From the NCBI RefSeq assembly GCF_020618415.1, contig NZ_CP085344.1:310001-374000 (forward strand): a stretch of 64,000 nt of DNA, read 5' to 3'. Positions 45,729 to 55,499 of this stretch are shown in pieces. How positions within the stretch are numbered: the stretch's first letter is position 1; every line of letters starts with the position of its first letter. The notes under the pieces are model-generated. The model did not search any database and had not been told where the DNA came from. It saw only the letters and a list, made by a program, of their open reading frames with translations. Source of the DNA: Cupriavidus sp. MP-37 (GTDB taxonomy: Bacteria > Pseudomonadota > Gammaproteobacteria > Burkholderiales > Burkholderiaceae). The translations under genes and the position numbers were made by a program.

Positions 45729-46169
45729 ATGCCGCCTGAGATGCAGCAAGCCATACCAGCCATGCTGGCGATGAAGACTGTCGCCGTGGTCGGCCTGTCC
45801 GACCGGCCGGAGCGGCCCAGCCATGAGGTCGCCGAGTTCCTGCAAGGCCACGGCTTCCGCATCGTGCCGGTCAATCCGCGCCATGCCGGCCAACGCATCC
45901 TGGGCGAGACCTGCCACGCCACGCTGCGCGAGGCAGCCGATGCCGCCGCCGCGGCCGGCGCGCCGATCGAATGGGTCGATATCTTCCGCCGTGCCGAGGA
46001 CACGCCCGGTGTGGTCGACGAAGCCATCGCCATCGGCGCGCGCGGGGTCTGGCTGCAGCTTGGCATCGTCAACGACCAGGCGGTGCGCCACGCCACCGAT
46101 GCGGGGCTGCTGGCGGTGCAGGACTGCTGCAGCAAGATCGAGCTGACGCGCCAGCTTGGCGGGGCCTGA
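45729..46169 (+). CDS. CoA-binding domain protein (YccU family)
   Basis: A 146-residue single-domain Rossmann-like protein. TVAVVGLSDRPERPSHEVAEFLQGHGFRIVPVNP (residues about 17-50) is the CoA_binding_2 motif, and the end GARGVWLQLGIVNDQAVRHATDAGLLAVQDCCSKIE matches the conserved C-terminal half including a cysteine. The domain equals the CoA-binding part of succinyl-CoA synthetase alpha, but stand-alone members such as YccU have no settled function. The ATG at 45729 follows CCCGGAGACGCC. Upstream in-frame codons run through the AT-rich promoter region. Confidence 0.85.
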   Translation: MPPEMQQAIPAMLAMKTVAVVGLSDRPERPSHEVAEFLQGHGFRIVPVNPRHAGQRILGETCHATLREAADAAAAAGAPIEWVDIFRRAEDTPGVVDEAIAIGARGVWLQLGIVNDQAVRHATDAGLLAVQDCCSKIELTRQLGGA

Positions 46170-46217
46170 TCCCCCGCGGTTCCTCGTTCCTCCCGATTTC
46201 CCCATCTGCCGCCGACC

Positions 46218-47168
46218 ATGGCCATCGATCCGCAACTGCTCGCCTACTACCGCCGCCTGGCCGAACGCTATGCCACCGAGCCGGTGCCTGCCGACGTCCC
46301 GGCACAGCGCGCCCGTTTCGCCGAGATTGCCGCCGCCTCGTTGCGGCCGGATCCGGATGGCGTGGTCGTGCAGCAGCTCGACGTGGCGCTGGCCGGACGC
46401 ACGCTGGGGGCACGGCTGTTCCGCCCGCCCGGCGTGGCCACACCGCGGCTGCTGGTGTACTTCCACGGCGGCGGCTGGGTGATCGGTTCGACGCAGACCC
46501 ACCACACCGTCGCGGCCCTGCTGGCGGCGGATACCGGCTGTGCCGTGGCCAGCGTCGATTACCGGCTCGCCCCCGAACACGCCTTCCCGGCGCCCTGCGA
46601 CGATGCCGCCGACGCCGTCGTCTGGCTCGCCGGCCAGCGCCAGGCGCTGGATCTCGCCCCCGATTTCCTGGCGGTGGCCGGCGACAGCGCCGGCGGCCAC
46701 CTCGCGGCGCAGGCGGCGCAGCAACTCAATGCCGGCGACGCGGTGCGGGTCGATGCCCAGCTGCTGATCTATCCGGTCGCGGCGCCGGTGCTCAGCACCG
46801 AAAGCTATCGCGCCTTCGCCGACGGCCCCGGCCTGACGCGTGACGAAATGGCCTGGTTCTGGACCCAGTTCATCGGCGCCGAGGCGCTGGCGCAGGGCGC
46901 CGCCCACCGCGATCCGCGCGTGCACCTGATGGCCGCGCCGCCGGTGCGGCCGCCGGCGACCGTGCTGATGGTGGCGGCGCACGATGTGCTGCGCGACGAC
47001 GGCCTGGCCTATGCCGACTTCCTGGTGCGCCACGATGCCCCGGTCATCACCATCGAGGCCAGCGGCATGACCCACGGCTTCGCGCGGCTGCAGCCCGAGG
47101 CCGAACGCGCGCGGGAATGGATGCGCCGCGCCGCGTCGGCGTTCGCCGGGATGATCGACGACCTCTGA
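46218..47168 (+). CDS. Alpha/beta hydrolase, hormone-sensitive-lipase (family IV) esterase
   Basis: A 316-residue carboxylesterase. The HSL oxyanion motif is HGGGWVIGS (about residues 83-91), the nucleophile motif is GDSAGGHLA (about 155-163), the acid is in AHDVLRDDG and the catalytic His in MTHGF. SVDYRLAPEHAFPAPCDDA is the adjoining family block. Such enzymes hydrolyse short- to medium-chain esters in the cytoplasm. The natural substrate is unknown. It starts 48 bp after the CoA-binding protein and ends 52 bp before hemE. Confidence 0.87.
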   Translation: MAIDPQLLAYYRRLAERYATEPVPADVPAQRARFAEIAAASLRPDPDGVVVQQLDVALAGRTLGARLFRPPGVATPRLLVYFHGGGWVIGSTQTHHTVAALLAADTGCAVASVDYRLAPEHAFPAPCDDAADAVVWLAGQRQALDLAPDFLAVAGDSAGGHLAAQAAQQLNAGDAVRVDAQLLIYPVAAPVLSTESYRAFADGPGLTRDEMAWFWTQFIGAEALAQGAAHRDPRVHLMAAPPVRPPATVLMVAAHDVLRDDGLAYADFLVRHDAPVITIEASGMTHGFARLQPEAERAREWMRRAASAFAGMIDDL

Positions 47169-47220
47169 GCGGCATCCGCGTGCGGCCATCCCTTAGAATG
47201 GCGGTCTTACGAGGATGACC

Positions 47221-48312
47221 ATGACCGCACTGCAGAACGATACTTTCCTGCGCGCGCTGCGCCGCCAGCCGACCGAATACACGCCGCTGTGGCTGATGCG
47301 CCAGGCAGGCCGCTACCTGCCCGAGTACAACGCCACGCGCGCGCGCGCCGGCAGCTTCCTCGGGCTGGCCAAGAACCCGGCCTACGCCACCGAAGTGACA
47401 CTGCAGCCGCTGGACCGCTATCCGCTCGACGCGGCCATCCTCTTCTCGGACATCCTGACGGTGCCGGATGCGATGGGCCTGGGCCTGTCGTTCGCGCAGG
47501 GCGAAGGGCCGCGCTTCGCGCATCCGCTGCGCACCGAGGCCGACGTGCACAAGCTGGCCGTGCCCGACATGGCGTCGCTGCAGTACGTGTTTGACGCCGT
47601 GCGCGAGATCCGCCGCGCACTGGTGCAGGACGGCCGCCAGCGCGTGCCGCTGATCGGCTTCTCGGGCAGCCCGTGGACGCTGGCTTGCTACATGGTCGAG
47701 GGCGGCGGCTCGGACGACTTCCGCACGGTCAAGGCGATGATGTACGGCCGCCCCGACCTGATGCACCGCATCCTCGAGATCAATGCGCAGGCGGTCACGG
47801 CGTACCTGAACGCGCAGATCGAGGCGGGGTCGCAGGCCGTGATGATTTTCGACACCTGGGGCGGGGCGCTGGCCGACGGCATGTACCAGGCGTTCTCGCT
47901 GGCCTACATGCGCCGCGTGCTGGCCGGCCTGAAGCGCGAGCATGCCGGACAGCAGGTGCCGGCGATCGTCTTCACCAAGGGCGGCGGCCTGTGGCTGGAA
48001 GCGCTGGCCGACACCGGCGCCGATGCCATCGGTCTGGACTGGACCGTCAACCTGGCCGAGGCGCGCCGGCGCACCGGCGGCCGCGTGGCACTGCAGGGCA
48101 ATATCGACCCGACCGTGCTGTTTGCGCCCGAGGCCGCCATCCGCGAGCAGGTGCGTGGCGTACTCGACAGCTATGCCGCCGGCGGCGGCAGCGACGGCCA
48201 TGTCTTCAATCTTGGCCACGGCATTTCGCAGTTCACCCCGCCGGAGAACGTTTCCGTGCTGGTCGACGAAGTGCACCGGCACAGCCGCCAGCTGCGCGCA
48301 GCAGGGAAGTGA
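47221..48312 (+). CDS. hemE: Uroporphyrinogen decarboxylase
   Basis: A 363-residue enzyme of haem synthesis that removes four acetate carboxyls from uroporphyrinogen III to give coproporphyrinogen III. The N-terminal signature is [21 protein letters not shown] (two substrate-binding arginines), [14 protein letters not shown] includes the essential Asp, and [19 protein letters not shown] is the second family block. ATG at 47221 leaves a proper gap from GAGG at 47211. The ATG two codons earlier is too close. A TAGAAT -10-like element lies about 25 bp upstream. Confidence 0.96.
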   Translation: MTALQNDTFLRALRRQPTEYTPLWLMRQAGRYLPEYNATRARAGSFLGLAKNPAYATEVTLQPLDRYPLDAAILFSDILTVPDAMGLGLSFAQGEGPRFAHPLRTEADVHKLAVPDMASLQYVFDAVREIRRALVQDGRQRVPLIGFSGSPWTLACYMVEGGGSDDFRTVKAMMYGRPDLMHRILEINAQAVTAYLNAQIEAGSQAVMIFDTWGGALADGMYQAFSLAYMRRVLAGLKREHAGQQVPAIVFTKGGGLWLEALADTGADAIGLDWTVNLAEARRRTGGRVALQGNIDPTVLFAPEAAIREQVRGVLDSYAAGGGSDGHVFNLGHGISQFTPPENVSVLVDEVHRHSRQLRAAGK

Positions 48313-48835
48313 CGGCCGCGGTATGCCCGCAGGCCGGCTGGCCCGGTGCCGCCCCGCGCTGCAGCGTCCCGGCCGCGCCCGTACCCAGTGCTGCGCGAGC
48401 CGCGCGGGCGTATCGTGTCAAGTTAACTTTTTCGCCAGCGCCCACCAAAAAGGTGCGCTGAGTTGACTGGCGGCACTTGACTTATGCACACCGATAGGTT
48501 TGCCGCAGTGCAGGACAGGGTTACTCCTTAGCCTATCTGGGGTATGTTTGCAAGCCATTGATTTTTAAGGCTTTGGAAGATTTGCAAAGAAGGGCTCGAT
48601 GCCAGTGGATCCCTTGTTTTTCGGGGCTTCCGGGCCATGCAAAGCGACTTTTCAACAAAGTTATCCACAGGGGCGCTGGAATTAGTGGAAAACCAGTCAT
48701 CTATCATCGACTTAGGGCCACATTTGAAGTTTTACTTTAAGTTGATGTTGCGCCGCACACCAAACTTCCGCCATGGGTGGGCAGGTCGCCAGTGGACCGA
48801 CCGCTGCCCCATGGCGAAGCACCTCCAAGTCGTGC
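48313..48835. other. AT-richer intergenic region upstream of priA, with a DnaA box
   Basis: A 523-bp region, the least GC-rich of this size in the window from about 48420 to 48760. It contains the palindrome AAGTTAACTT (48420-48429), a hairpin AGCGC..CACC-AAAAA-GGTG..CGCT around 48437-48461, and a consensus DnaA box TTATCCACA (48661-48669). A second perfect box in opposite orientation is at 49066-49074 inside priA. No gene was recognised; short open frames lack family features. dnaA is not adjacent, so this is not evidently oriC. Confidence 0.6.
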
Positions 48836-51151
48836 ATGCTGCCCGATAGCGGCACGCTCCCTCCTGACGCCGCGGCGCCATCGTCCGCCACGGCGACAGC
48901 GTCGGCGCCCCCGGTGATCCGGGTTGCGCTCGACACGCCCGCCGACGACTGCTTCGACTACCTTGCTATTGCCGATGTCGCGCCCGGGGACCTGGTGGTG
49001 GTGCCGTTCGGCCGCCGCAGCATGGTCGGCGTGGCGGTCGAATTCGCGCAAGATTCGGAAGTACCTGTGGATAAGTTGCGCCCCGTGGCGCAACGGCTGG
49101 ACTGGCTGCCGCCCCTGCAGCCGGACTGGATCGCGCTGGCAGACTTTGCCGCACGCTACTATCAGCGCCGGCTTGGCGAAGTGATGTTGCCGGCCTTGCC
49201 GCCCGCCTTGCGCGAGGCGGAAAGCTGGCCCAACCTGGCGCAGCGTGCCCGCACCGATGAATACCGCCTGCTGCCGGGCCATGCCGACACCCTGCTGGCG
49301 GCCGTGCCGCCCCGCGCCCGCAGCGTGCGGGCCCTGGCCCAGGCGCTGGCCGAGGGCGCTGCCGCGGGCGAACCGCTGTCCCTGGCGCAGGCGCGTGCGC
49401 TCTGTGCCGCGGCACCGTCGCGCCTGGCCGAATGGCAGGCCGCCGGCTGGATCGAGGCCCGGCGCACCGCGCGCACCTTGTTGCCAACCGATCCCGCCCG
49501 GGCGCCATCGGCCGCGCCGCCGCTGCATGACGAGCAGCGCGCCGCGGTGCAGGCCATCGCCGAGGCCGAAGGCTTTGCCCCATTCCTGCTGCATGGCGTG
49601 ACCGGCAGCGGCAAGACCGAGGTCTACCTGCATGCGATGCAGGCGGTGCTGGCGCGCGATCCGCGGGCCCAGGTACTGATGCTGGTGCCGGAAATCAACC
49701 TGACCCCGCAGCTGCAGGCGCGCATTGCCGCGCGCTTCCCGCAGCTGCCGCTGGCGGTGCTGCACAGCGGCCTGGCCGACCAGGAGCGCAGCCTGCAGTG
49801 GCTGGCGGCGCACCGCGGCGAGGCCCGCATCGTGCTGGGCACGCGCATGGCGGTGATGGCGTCGCTGCCGGCGCTGGCGCTGATCGTGGTCGACGAGGAG
49901 CACGACACCTCTTACAAGCAGCAGGAAGGATTGCGTTACTCCGCGCGCGACCTGGGCGTGTGGCGCGCCAAGCAGCGCGGCATTGCGGTGGTGCTGGGCT
50001 CGGCCACGCCGTCGATGGAAACCTGGTGGCGCGCCGGGCAGGGCGCCTACCGCAAGCTGGTGCTGCGCGAGCGCGCCCAGGCCGATGCGGCGCTGCCGGC
50101 AGTGCGGCTGATCGACCTGAACCACGAGCGCCAGCGCCAGCGTGCCTTGTTCGAAGGCCTGTCCGTGCCGCTGCTGGAGGCGATCGACGCGCGCCTGGCG
50201 CGCGGCGAGCAGAGCCTGCTGTTCCTGAACCGCCGCGGCTACGCGCCGGTGATCGCCTGTGATAGCTGCGGCTGGCTGTCGGGCTGCCCGCGCTGCTCCG
50301 CGTACCTGGTGCTGCACCGGCCCGAACGGCGCCTGCGCTGCCACCACTGCGGCCTCGAGGCGCCGGTGCCGCACCACTGCCCGGACTGCGGCAACGTCGA
50401 TATCGCGCCGCTCGGACGCGGTACCCAGCGCATCGAAGAAGCGCTGGCGGCGCGCTTCCCCCAGGCCCGCATTGCCCGCATCGACGCCGATTCCACACGC
50501 CGCAAGGGCAGCGCGCAGGCCATGTTCGACGAGGTCCACGCGGGCGAGGTCGACATCCTGGTAGGCACGCAGATGGTCGCCAAGGGGCATGACTTCCAGC
50601 GCGTGACCCTGGTCGGCATCGTGCATCCGGACGCGGCCATGTTCAGCCACGACTTCCGCGCCGCCGAGCACCTGTTTGCGTCGCTGATGCAGGTGGCGGG
50701 GCGGGCAGGGCGGGCCGGGCTGCCGGGCGAGGTGCTGATCCAGACCCGCTATCCCGATACCCCGGCATTGCAGGCCCTGACGCGCCATGACTATGATGGA
50801 TTCGCGGCCACCCAGTTGCGCGAGCGGCGCCAGGCCGGGTTGCCCCCGTTCTGCTTCCAGGTGCTGGTGACGGCGGAACACGGGCAGCTGGAGCGGGCGC
50901 TGCAGTTCCTGGAAGCCGCGCGCCGGCATGCCGGGCACTGCACCCTGGCGCCCGAGGTGCAACTGCATGATCCGGTGCCGATGTCGATGGTGCGCGTGTT
51001 CAACCGGGAGCGTGCCCAGATGCTGGTGGAAGCCACTGCAAGGCCCGTGCTGCAACGCTTTGTCGCCGAGTGGGTACAGACTTTCGCAGAGGTTGGCACG
51101 GAGGTGAAGGGGGTGCGCTGGCAGCTGGAAATCGATCCGTTGCGGATCTAG
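48836..51151 (+). CDS. priA: Primosomal replication restart helicase PriA
   Basis: A protein of about 771 residues. The N-terminal 3'-fork-binding domain begins at IRVALDTPADDCFDYL. The helicase domain has Walker A GVTGSGKTEVYL (about residues 247-258), DEEHD (about 354), and GSATPSMETW. Paired zinc modules with eight cysteines follow (CDSCGWLSGCPRCSAY...RCHHCGLEAPVPHHCPDCGN, about 473-520), then motifs V/VI (LVGTQMVAKGHDF, QVAGRAGRAGLPG). It reloads the replisome at collapsed forks. The ATG at 48836 adds a short Ala/Pro-rich leader before the first conserved strand. A DnaA-box 9-mer lies inside the early coding region. Confidence 0.94.
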   Translation: MLPDSGTLPPDAAAPSSATATASAPPVIRVALDTPADDCFDYLAIADVAPGDLVVVPFGRRSMVGVAVEFAQDSEVPVDKLRPVAQRLDWLPPLQPDWIALADFAARYYQRRLGEVMLPALPPALREAESWPNLAQRARTDEYRLLPGHADTLLAAVPPRARSVRALAQALAEGAAAGEPLSLAQARALCAAAPSRLAEWQAAGWIEARRTARTLLPTDPARAPSAAPPLHDEQRAAVQAIAEAEGFAPFLLHGVTGSGKTEVYLHAMQAVLARDPRAQVLMLVPEINLTPQLQARIAARFPQLPLAVLHSGLADQERSLQWLAAHRGEARIVLGTRMAVMASLPALALIVVDEEHDTSYKQQEGLRYSARDLGVWRAKQRGIAVVLGSATPSMETWWRAGQGAYRKLVLRERAQADAALPAVRLIDLNHERQRQRALFEGLSVPLLEAIDARLARGEQSLLFLNRRGYAPVIACDSCGWLSGCPRCSAYLVLHRPERRLRCHHCGLEAPVPHHCPDCGNVDIAPLGRGTQRIEEALAARFPQARIARIDADSTRRKGSAQAMFDEVHAGEVDILVGTQMVAKGHDFQRVTLVGIVHPDAAMFSHDFRAAEHLFASLMQVAGRAGRAGLPGEVLIQTRYPDTPALQALTRHDYDGFAATQLRERRQAGLPPFCFQVLVTAEHGQLERALQFLEAARRHAGHCTLAPEVQLHDPVPMSMVRVFNRERAQMLVEATARPVLQRFVAEWVQTFAEVGTEVKGVRWQLEIDPLRI

Positions 51152-51175
51152 CGGGCCGGCGATGGGAATGAAAAG

Positions 51176-51221
51176 TGCAACCCTGGCATTAGGGTTTTCG
51201 ATAGGGTTGCACCAGGTTGCA
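51176..51221. promoter_or_regulatory. PutA operator: three GTTGCA boxes upstream of putA
   Basis: GTTGCA, the consensus bound by the ribbon-helix-helix domain of E. coli PutA, occurs at 51206-51211 and 51216-51221 on the plus strand and at 51176-51181 on the minus strand. Centre spacings are 10 and 30 bp, one and three helical turns. The last box overlaps a candidate -35 (TTGCAC, 51217-51222) paired with TATGAT (51241-51246, 18-bp spacer). Confidence 0.8.
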
Positions 51222-51246
51222 CCTTGGTGATTTTCGGGAGTATGAT
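51217..51246 (+). promoter_or_regulatory. Candidate putA promoter
   Basis: TTGCAC -35 and TATGAT -10 with 18-bp spacing, about 100 bp before the putA ATG. The -35 overlaps a PutA box, so bound PutA would block RNA polymerase. Confidence 0.6.
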
Positions 51247-51346
51247 CGCGCCAGCTCACAGGCTGCGGCCGGTCGCGCGCCCCTGCCTGTCGGCACGGAC
51301 GAGGTAGCACCGGCGGCGGCTCCAGTCTTTCGGAGAATTGCCCGCA

Positions 51347-54300
51347 ATGGCCACCACCACCCTTGGCGTCAAGCTCGACGACGCCTCGCGCGACCGCCTC
51401 AAGCGCGTTGCCCAATCGATCGACCGCACCCCGCACTGGCTGATCAAGCAGGCCATCTTCTGCTACCTCGAGCAGATCGAGCGCGGCCACCTGCCGTACG
51501 AAGCCGGCGCGGCCGGTGCCGAGGGCGAGGGCAGCGACGGCGCGGAAGCGCTGCATGGCGACGGCGCGCCCCAGCCCTTCCTGGAATTTGCGCAGAGCAT
51601 CCAGCCGCAGTCGGTGCTGCGCGCCGCCATCACTTCGGCCTATCGCCGTCCGGAAACCGATTGCGTGCCGGTACTGCTGGAGCAGGCGCGGCTGCCACAA
51701 CAGCAGGCCGAGGCCGCGATCAAGATGGCCAAGGCACTGGCCACGCGCTTGCGCGAGCAGAAGGTGGGCACCGGGCGCGAGGGCCTGGTGCAGGGGCTGA
51801 TCCAGGAATTCTCGCTGTCGTCGCAGGAAGGCGTGGCGCTGATGTGCCTGGCCGAGGCGCTGCTGCGCATTCCCGACAAGGCCACGCGCGACGCGCTGAT
51901 CCGCGACAAGATCAGCGGCGCCAACTGGCAGTCGCACCTGGGCCAGAGCCCGTCGCTGTTCGTCAACGCCGCCACCTGGGGCCTGCTGCTGACCGGCAAG
52001 CTGGTCGCCACCCATACCGAATCGGGCCTGACCAAGGCGCTCACGCGCATCATCGGCAAGGGCGGCGAGCCGCTGATCCGCAAGGGCGTGGACATGGCGA
52101 TGCGGCTGATGGGCGAGCAGTTCGTCACCGGCGAGACCATTTCCGAGGCGCTGGCGAACGCGCGCCGCTACGAGGCCGAGGGCTTCCGCTACTCCTACGA
52201 CATGCTGGGCGAGGCGGCTATGACCGAGGCCGATGCCGCGCGCTACCTGGCGTCGTACGAGCAGGCCATCCACGCCATCGGCCAGGCCTCGCGCGGCCGC
52301 GGCATCTACGAAGGCCCGGGCATCTCGATCAAGCTGTCGGCGCTGCACCCGCGCTACAGCCGCGCGCAGCACGAGCGCGTGGTGGGCGAGCTGTACGAGC
52401 GCCTGAAGTCGCTGACGCTGCTGGCGCGCCAGTACGACATCGGCATCAATATCGATGCCGAGGAAGCCGACCGCCTCGAGATCTCGCTGGACCTGCTCGA
52501 GCGCCTGTGCTTCGAGCCCGAGCTGGCCGGCTGGAACGGTATCGGCTTCGTGGTGCAGGGCTACCAGAAGCGCTGCCCGTTCGTGATCGACTACCTGATC
52601 GACCTGGCCCGCCGCAGCCGCCACCGCCTGATGATCCGGCTGGTCAAGGGCGCCTACTGGGACAGCGAGATCAAGCGTGCCCAGGTGGAAGGGCTGGAAG
52701 GCTATCCGGTCTATACGCGCAAGGTCTACACCGACGTGTCGTACATCGCCTGCGCGCGCAAGCTGCTGTCGGTGCCGGACGCGATCTACCCGCAGTTCGC
52801 CACGCACAACGCGCACACGCTGTCGGCCATCTACCAGATTGCCGGCCACAGCTACTACCCGGGACAGTATGAGTTCCAGTGCCTGCACGGCATGGGCGAG
52901 CCGCTCTACGACCAGGTGGTTGGCCCCACCGCCGACGGCAAGTTCAACCGTCCGTGCCGCATCTACGCGCCGGTCGGCACGCACGAAACGCTGCTGGCCT
53001 ACCTGGTGCGCCGGCTGCTGGAGAACGGCGCCAACACTTCCTTCGTCAACCGCATCGCCGACGACACCATCTCGCTCGACGAGCTGGTTGCCGATCCGGT
53101 GGCCGTGGTCGAGGCCATGCACCGCGACGAAGGCGTGCTGGGCCTGCCGCATCCGCGCATTCCGTCGCCACGCACGCTGTATGGCAAGAGCCGGCCCAAT
53201 TCGGCCGGCATCGACCTGGCCAACGAGCATCGCCTGGCGTCGCTGTCGTCGGCGCTGCTGGCCGGCACCGGCGAGCGCCTGGTCGCCGAGCCGCTGTTGG
53301 GCGCCGAGGTGGCGCGTGGCGCCGATGCGGTCACCACCCCGGTGCTGAATCCGGCCGACCACCGCGACGTGGTGGGCCATGTCACCGAAGCCAGCCAGGC
53401 CGACGTCGACGCCGCGCTGCAGGCCGCCGTCAATGCCGCGCCGATCTGGCAGGCAACGCCGCCGGACGTGCGCGCCGCCGCGCTGGAGCGCGCCGCCGAC
53501 CTGATGGAAGCCCAGATGCAGTCGCTGATGGGCATCATCATGCGCGAAGCCGGCAAGACCTTCTCCAATGCCATCGCCGAAGTGCGCGAGGCGGTGGACT
53601 TCCTGCGCTACTACGCCGCCGAGGTGCGCCGCGGCTTCGACAACGAGACCCATCGCCCGCTGGGCCCGGTGGTCTGCATCAGCCCGTGGAATTTCCCGCT
53701 GGCGATCTTCACCGGCCAGGTGGCGGCCGCGCTGGCGGCGGGCAACCCGGTGCTGGCCAAGCCCGCCGAGCAGACCCCGCTGATCGCCGCCGCCGCGGTG
53801 AAACTGCTGCGCGAGGCCGGCGTGCCGGCCGGCGCGGTGCAATTGCTGCCGGGCCGCGGCGAGACCGTCGGCGCCGCGCTGGTGGGCGATGCCCGCGTCA
53901 AGGGCGTGATGTTCACCGGCTCGACCGAGGTCGCGCGCATCCTGCAGCGCAATGTCGCCGGCCGCCTCGACGCCGCCGGCCGCCCGATTCCGCTGATCGC
54001 CGAAACCGGCGGCCAGAACGCGATGATCGTCGACTCGTCGGCGCTAGCCGAGCAGGTGGTCGGCGACGTGGTCAACTCCGCCTTCGACTCGGCCGGCCAG
54101 CGCTGCTCGGCGCTGCGCGTGCTGTGCCTGCAGGAGGACGTGGCCGAGCGCGTGCTGGAAATGCTCAAGGGCGCGATGCAGGAACTGAGCATGGGCAACC
54201 CGGACCGCCTGTCGACCGACGTCGGCCCGGTGATCGACGAAGAGGCGCGCGCCGGCATCGTGCGCCATATCGATGCGATGCGCGCCAAGGGCCGCCGCGT

Positions 54301-55330
54301 CCACCAGGCCGATCCCAACGCCGCGCAGGGCGCCAGCTGCCGCCACGGCACCTTCGTGCCGCCGACGCTGATCGAACTGGACAGCATCGAGGAACTCAAG
54401 CGCGAGGTCTTCGGCCCGGTGCTGCACGTGGTGCGTTTCCCGCGCGCGGCGCTCGACACCATGGTCAGCCAGATCAACGGCACCGGCTATGGCCTGACGC
54501 TGGGCATCCATACCCGCATCGACGAGACCATCTCGTTCATCGTCAGCCGGGCCCGGGTGGGCAACCTGTATGTGAACCGCAATATCGTCGGCGCGGTGGT
54601 GGGGGTGCAGCCGTTCGGCGGCGAGGCGCTGTCGGGCACCGGTCCCAAGGCGGGCGGCCCGCTCTACCTGCACCGGCTGCTGTCGGTCTGTCCGCAGGAC
54701 GCGGTGGCGCGCAGCGTGCGCGCGGCCGACGTCAATGCCGGCGCCGGCGGTGCCCAGACGGTGGGGCCGGACGACGAAGCCGTGCGCGCCACCGAGGCCT
54801 TCCGCGAGTGGGCACGCCGCGAGCTGCCCGAGGTGGCGGCCGCCTGCGAGCGCTTCGCCGAGGCCTCGGCCTCGGGCCTGGCGGTGACGCTGGCGGGCCC
54901 CACCGGCGAGCGCAACACCTACACCCTGCTGGCGCGCGAGCGGGTGCTGTGCCTGGCCACGCAGGAGGCCGACCTGGCGCTGCAACTGGGCGCCGTGCTG
55001 ACCGTCGGCGCCGAGGCGGTATGGCCGGAAAACCCTGTCGGCCAGGGGCTGTTTGCGCGCCTGCCTAAGGGCGTACAATCGCGCGTCCGCATGGTGGCCG
55101 ACTGGACCGCGGCGGACACGGCAATCGATGCGGTGCTGCACCACGGCGATTCGGACCAGCTGCGCACGGTGTGCGAGCAGGTGGCGGCGCGCCCCGGTCC
55201 GATCATCGGCGTGCAGGGCCTGGCGCAGGGGGAACGGAACATTGCGCTCGACCGCCTGCTGATCGAGCGCTCGCTCTCGGTCAACACCGCGGCCGCGGGC
55301 GGCAATGCCAGTTTGATGACGATCGGCTGA
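51347..55330 (+). CDS. putA: Trifunctional proline utilisation protein PutA (repressor, proline dehydrogenase, P5C dehydrogenase)
   Basis: This 1327-residue protein has the long, trifunctional architecture. Residues 1-50 are a ribbon-helix-helix DNA-binding domain (TTLGVKLDDASRDRLKRVAQSIDRTPHWLIKQAI). About 85-560 form the linker and FAD-dependent proline dehydrogenase barrel (GPGISIKLSALHPRY, NIDAEEADRLE, YQKRCPFVIDYL, RLVKGAYWDSEIK). About 620-1110 form the NAD-dependent P5C dehydrogenase (ISPWNFPLAIF, ETGGQNAMIVDSS, catalytic Cys920 in GQRCSAL). The C-terminal domain of about 200 residues helps close the substrate channel. It oxidises proline to glutamate at the membrane and represses its own gene when not reduced. 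GGAGA precedes the ATG. Confidence 0.96.
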   Translation: MATTTLGVKLDDASRDRLKRVAQSIDRTPHWLIKQAIFCYLEQIERGHLPYEAGAAGAEGEGSDGAEALHGDGAPQPFLEFAQSIQPQSVLRAAITSAYRRPETDCVPVLLEQARLPQQQAEAAIKMAKALATRLREQKVGTGREGLVQGLIQEFSLSSQEGVALMCLAEALLRIPDKATRDALIRDKISGANWQSHLGQSPSLFVNAATWGLLLTGKLVATHTESGLTKALTRIIGKGGEPLIRKGVDMAMRLMGEQFVTGETISEALANARRYEAEGFRYSYDMLGEAAMTEADAARYLASYEQAIHAIGQASRGRGIYEGPGISIKLSALHPRYSRAQHERVVGELYERLKSLTLLARQYDIGINIDAEEADRLEISLDLLERLCFEPELAGWNGIGFVVQGYQKRCPFVIDYLIDLARRSRHRLMIRLVKGAYWDSEIKRAQVEGLEGYPVYTRKVYTDVSYIACARKLLSVPDAIYPQFATHNAHTLSAIYQIAGHSYYPGQYEFQCLHGMGEPLYDQVVGPTADGKFNRPCRIYAPVGTHETLLAYLVRRLLENGANTSFVNRIADDTISLDELVADPVAVVEAMHRDEGVLGLPHPRIPSPRTLYGKSRPNSAGIDLANEHRLASLSSALLAGTGERLVAEPLLGAEVARGADAVTTPVLNPADHRDVVGHVTEASQADVDAALQAAVNAAPIWQATPPDVRAAALERAADLMEAQMQSLMGIIMREAGKTFSNAIAEVREAVDFLRYYAAEVRRGFDNETHRPLGPVVCISPWNFPLAIFTGQVAAALAAGNPVLAKPAEQTPLIAAAAVKLLREAGVPAGAVQLLPGRGETVGAALVGDARVKGVMFTGSTEVARILQRNVAGRLDAAGRPIPLIAETGGQNAMIVDSSALAEQVVGDVVNSAFDSAGQRCSALRVLCLQEDVAERVLEMLKGAMQELSMGNPDRLSTDVGPVIDEEARAGIVRHIDAMRAKGRRVHQADPNAAQGASCRHGTFVPPTLIELDSIEELKREVFGPVLHVVRFPRAALDTMVSQINGTGYGLTLGIHTRIDETISFIVSRARVGNLYVNRNIVGAVVGVQPFGGEALSGTGPKAGGPLYLHRLLSVCPQDAVARSVRAADVNAGAGGAQTVGPDDEAVRATEAFREWARRELPEVAAACERFAEASASGLAVTLAGPTGERNTYTLLARERVLCLATQEADLALQLGAVLTVGAEAVWPENPVGQGLFARLPKGVQSRVRMVADWTAADTAIDAVLHHGDSDQLRTVCEQVAARPGPIIGVQGLAQGERNIALDRLLIERSLSVNTAAAGGNASLMTIG

Positions 55331-55450
55331 GGCAACCCTCGGACGGCGTCATGTCGAAGCGCGCGGCGGTGGCGGCGATCCCGTCCCGCTGCGCAGAGAA
55401 AGCACGGCGCGGCACTGCCAGGCCGCGCCGCAATACAACTGCCGGTAACA

Positions 55451-55478
55451 GCACCACATCGGCACCACATCGGCACCA
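55451..55478. repeat. 11-bp tandem repeat before the orphan binding-protein gene
   Basis: GCACCACATCG occurs twice in tandem plus a six-base partial third copy, 22-50 bp upstream of the start at 55500, in the mRNA leader. Confidence 0.8.
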
Positions 55479-55499
55479 TTTGGGACCCAAGGAGATCTG

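Noticed and set aside
48313..48835. Considered as the chromosome origin
   Set aside because: Only one consensus DnaA box is in the gap, dnaA/rpmH are absent and there is no cluster of boxes next to an AT-rich unwinding element.
48737..53842. A 1701-codon open frame on the minus strand covering priA and putA
   Set aside because: It is a shadow of GC-rich coding sequence. The product is His/Arg/Gln-rich without domains, while the plus strand encodes two complete well-known proteins.
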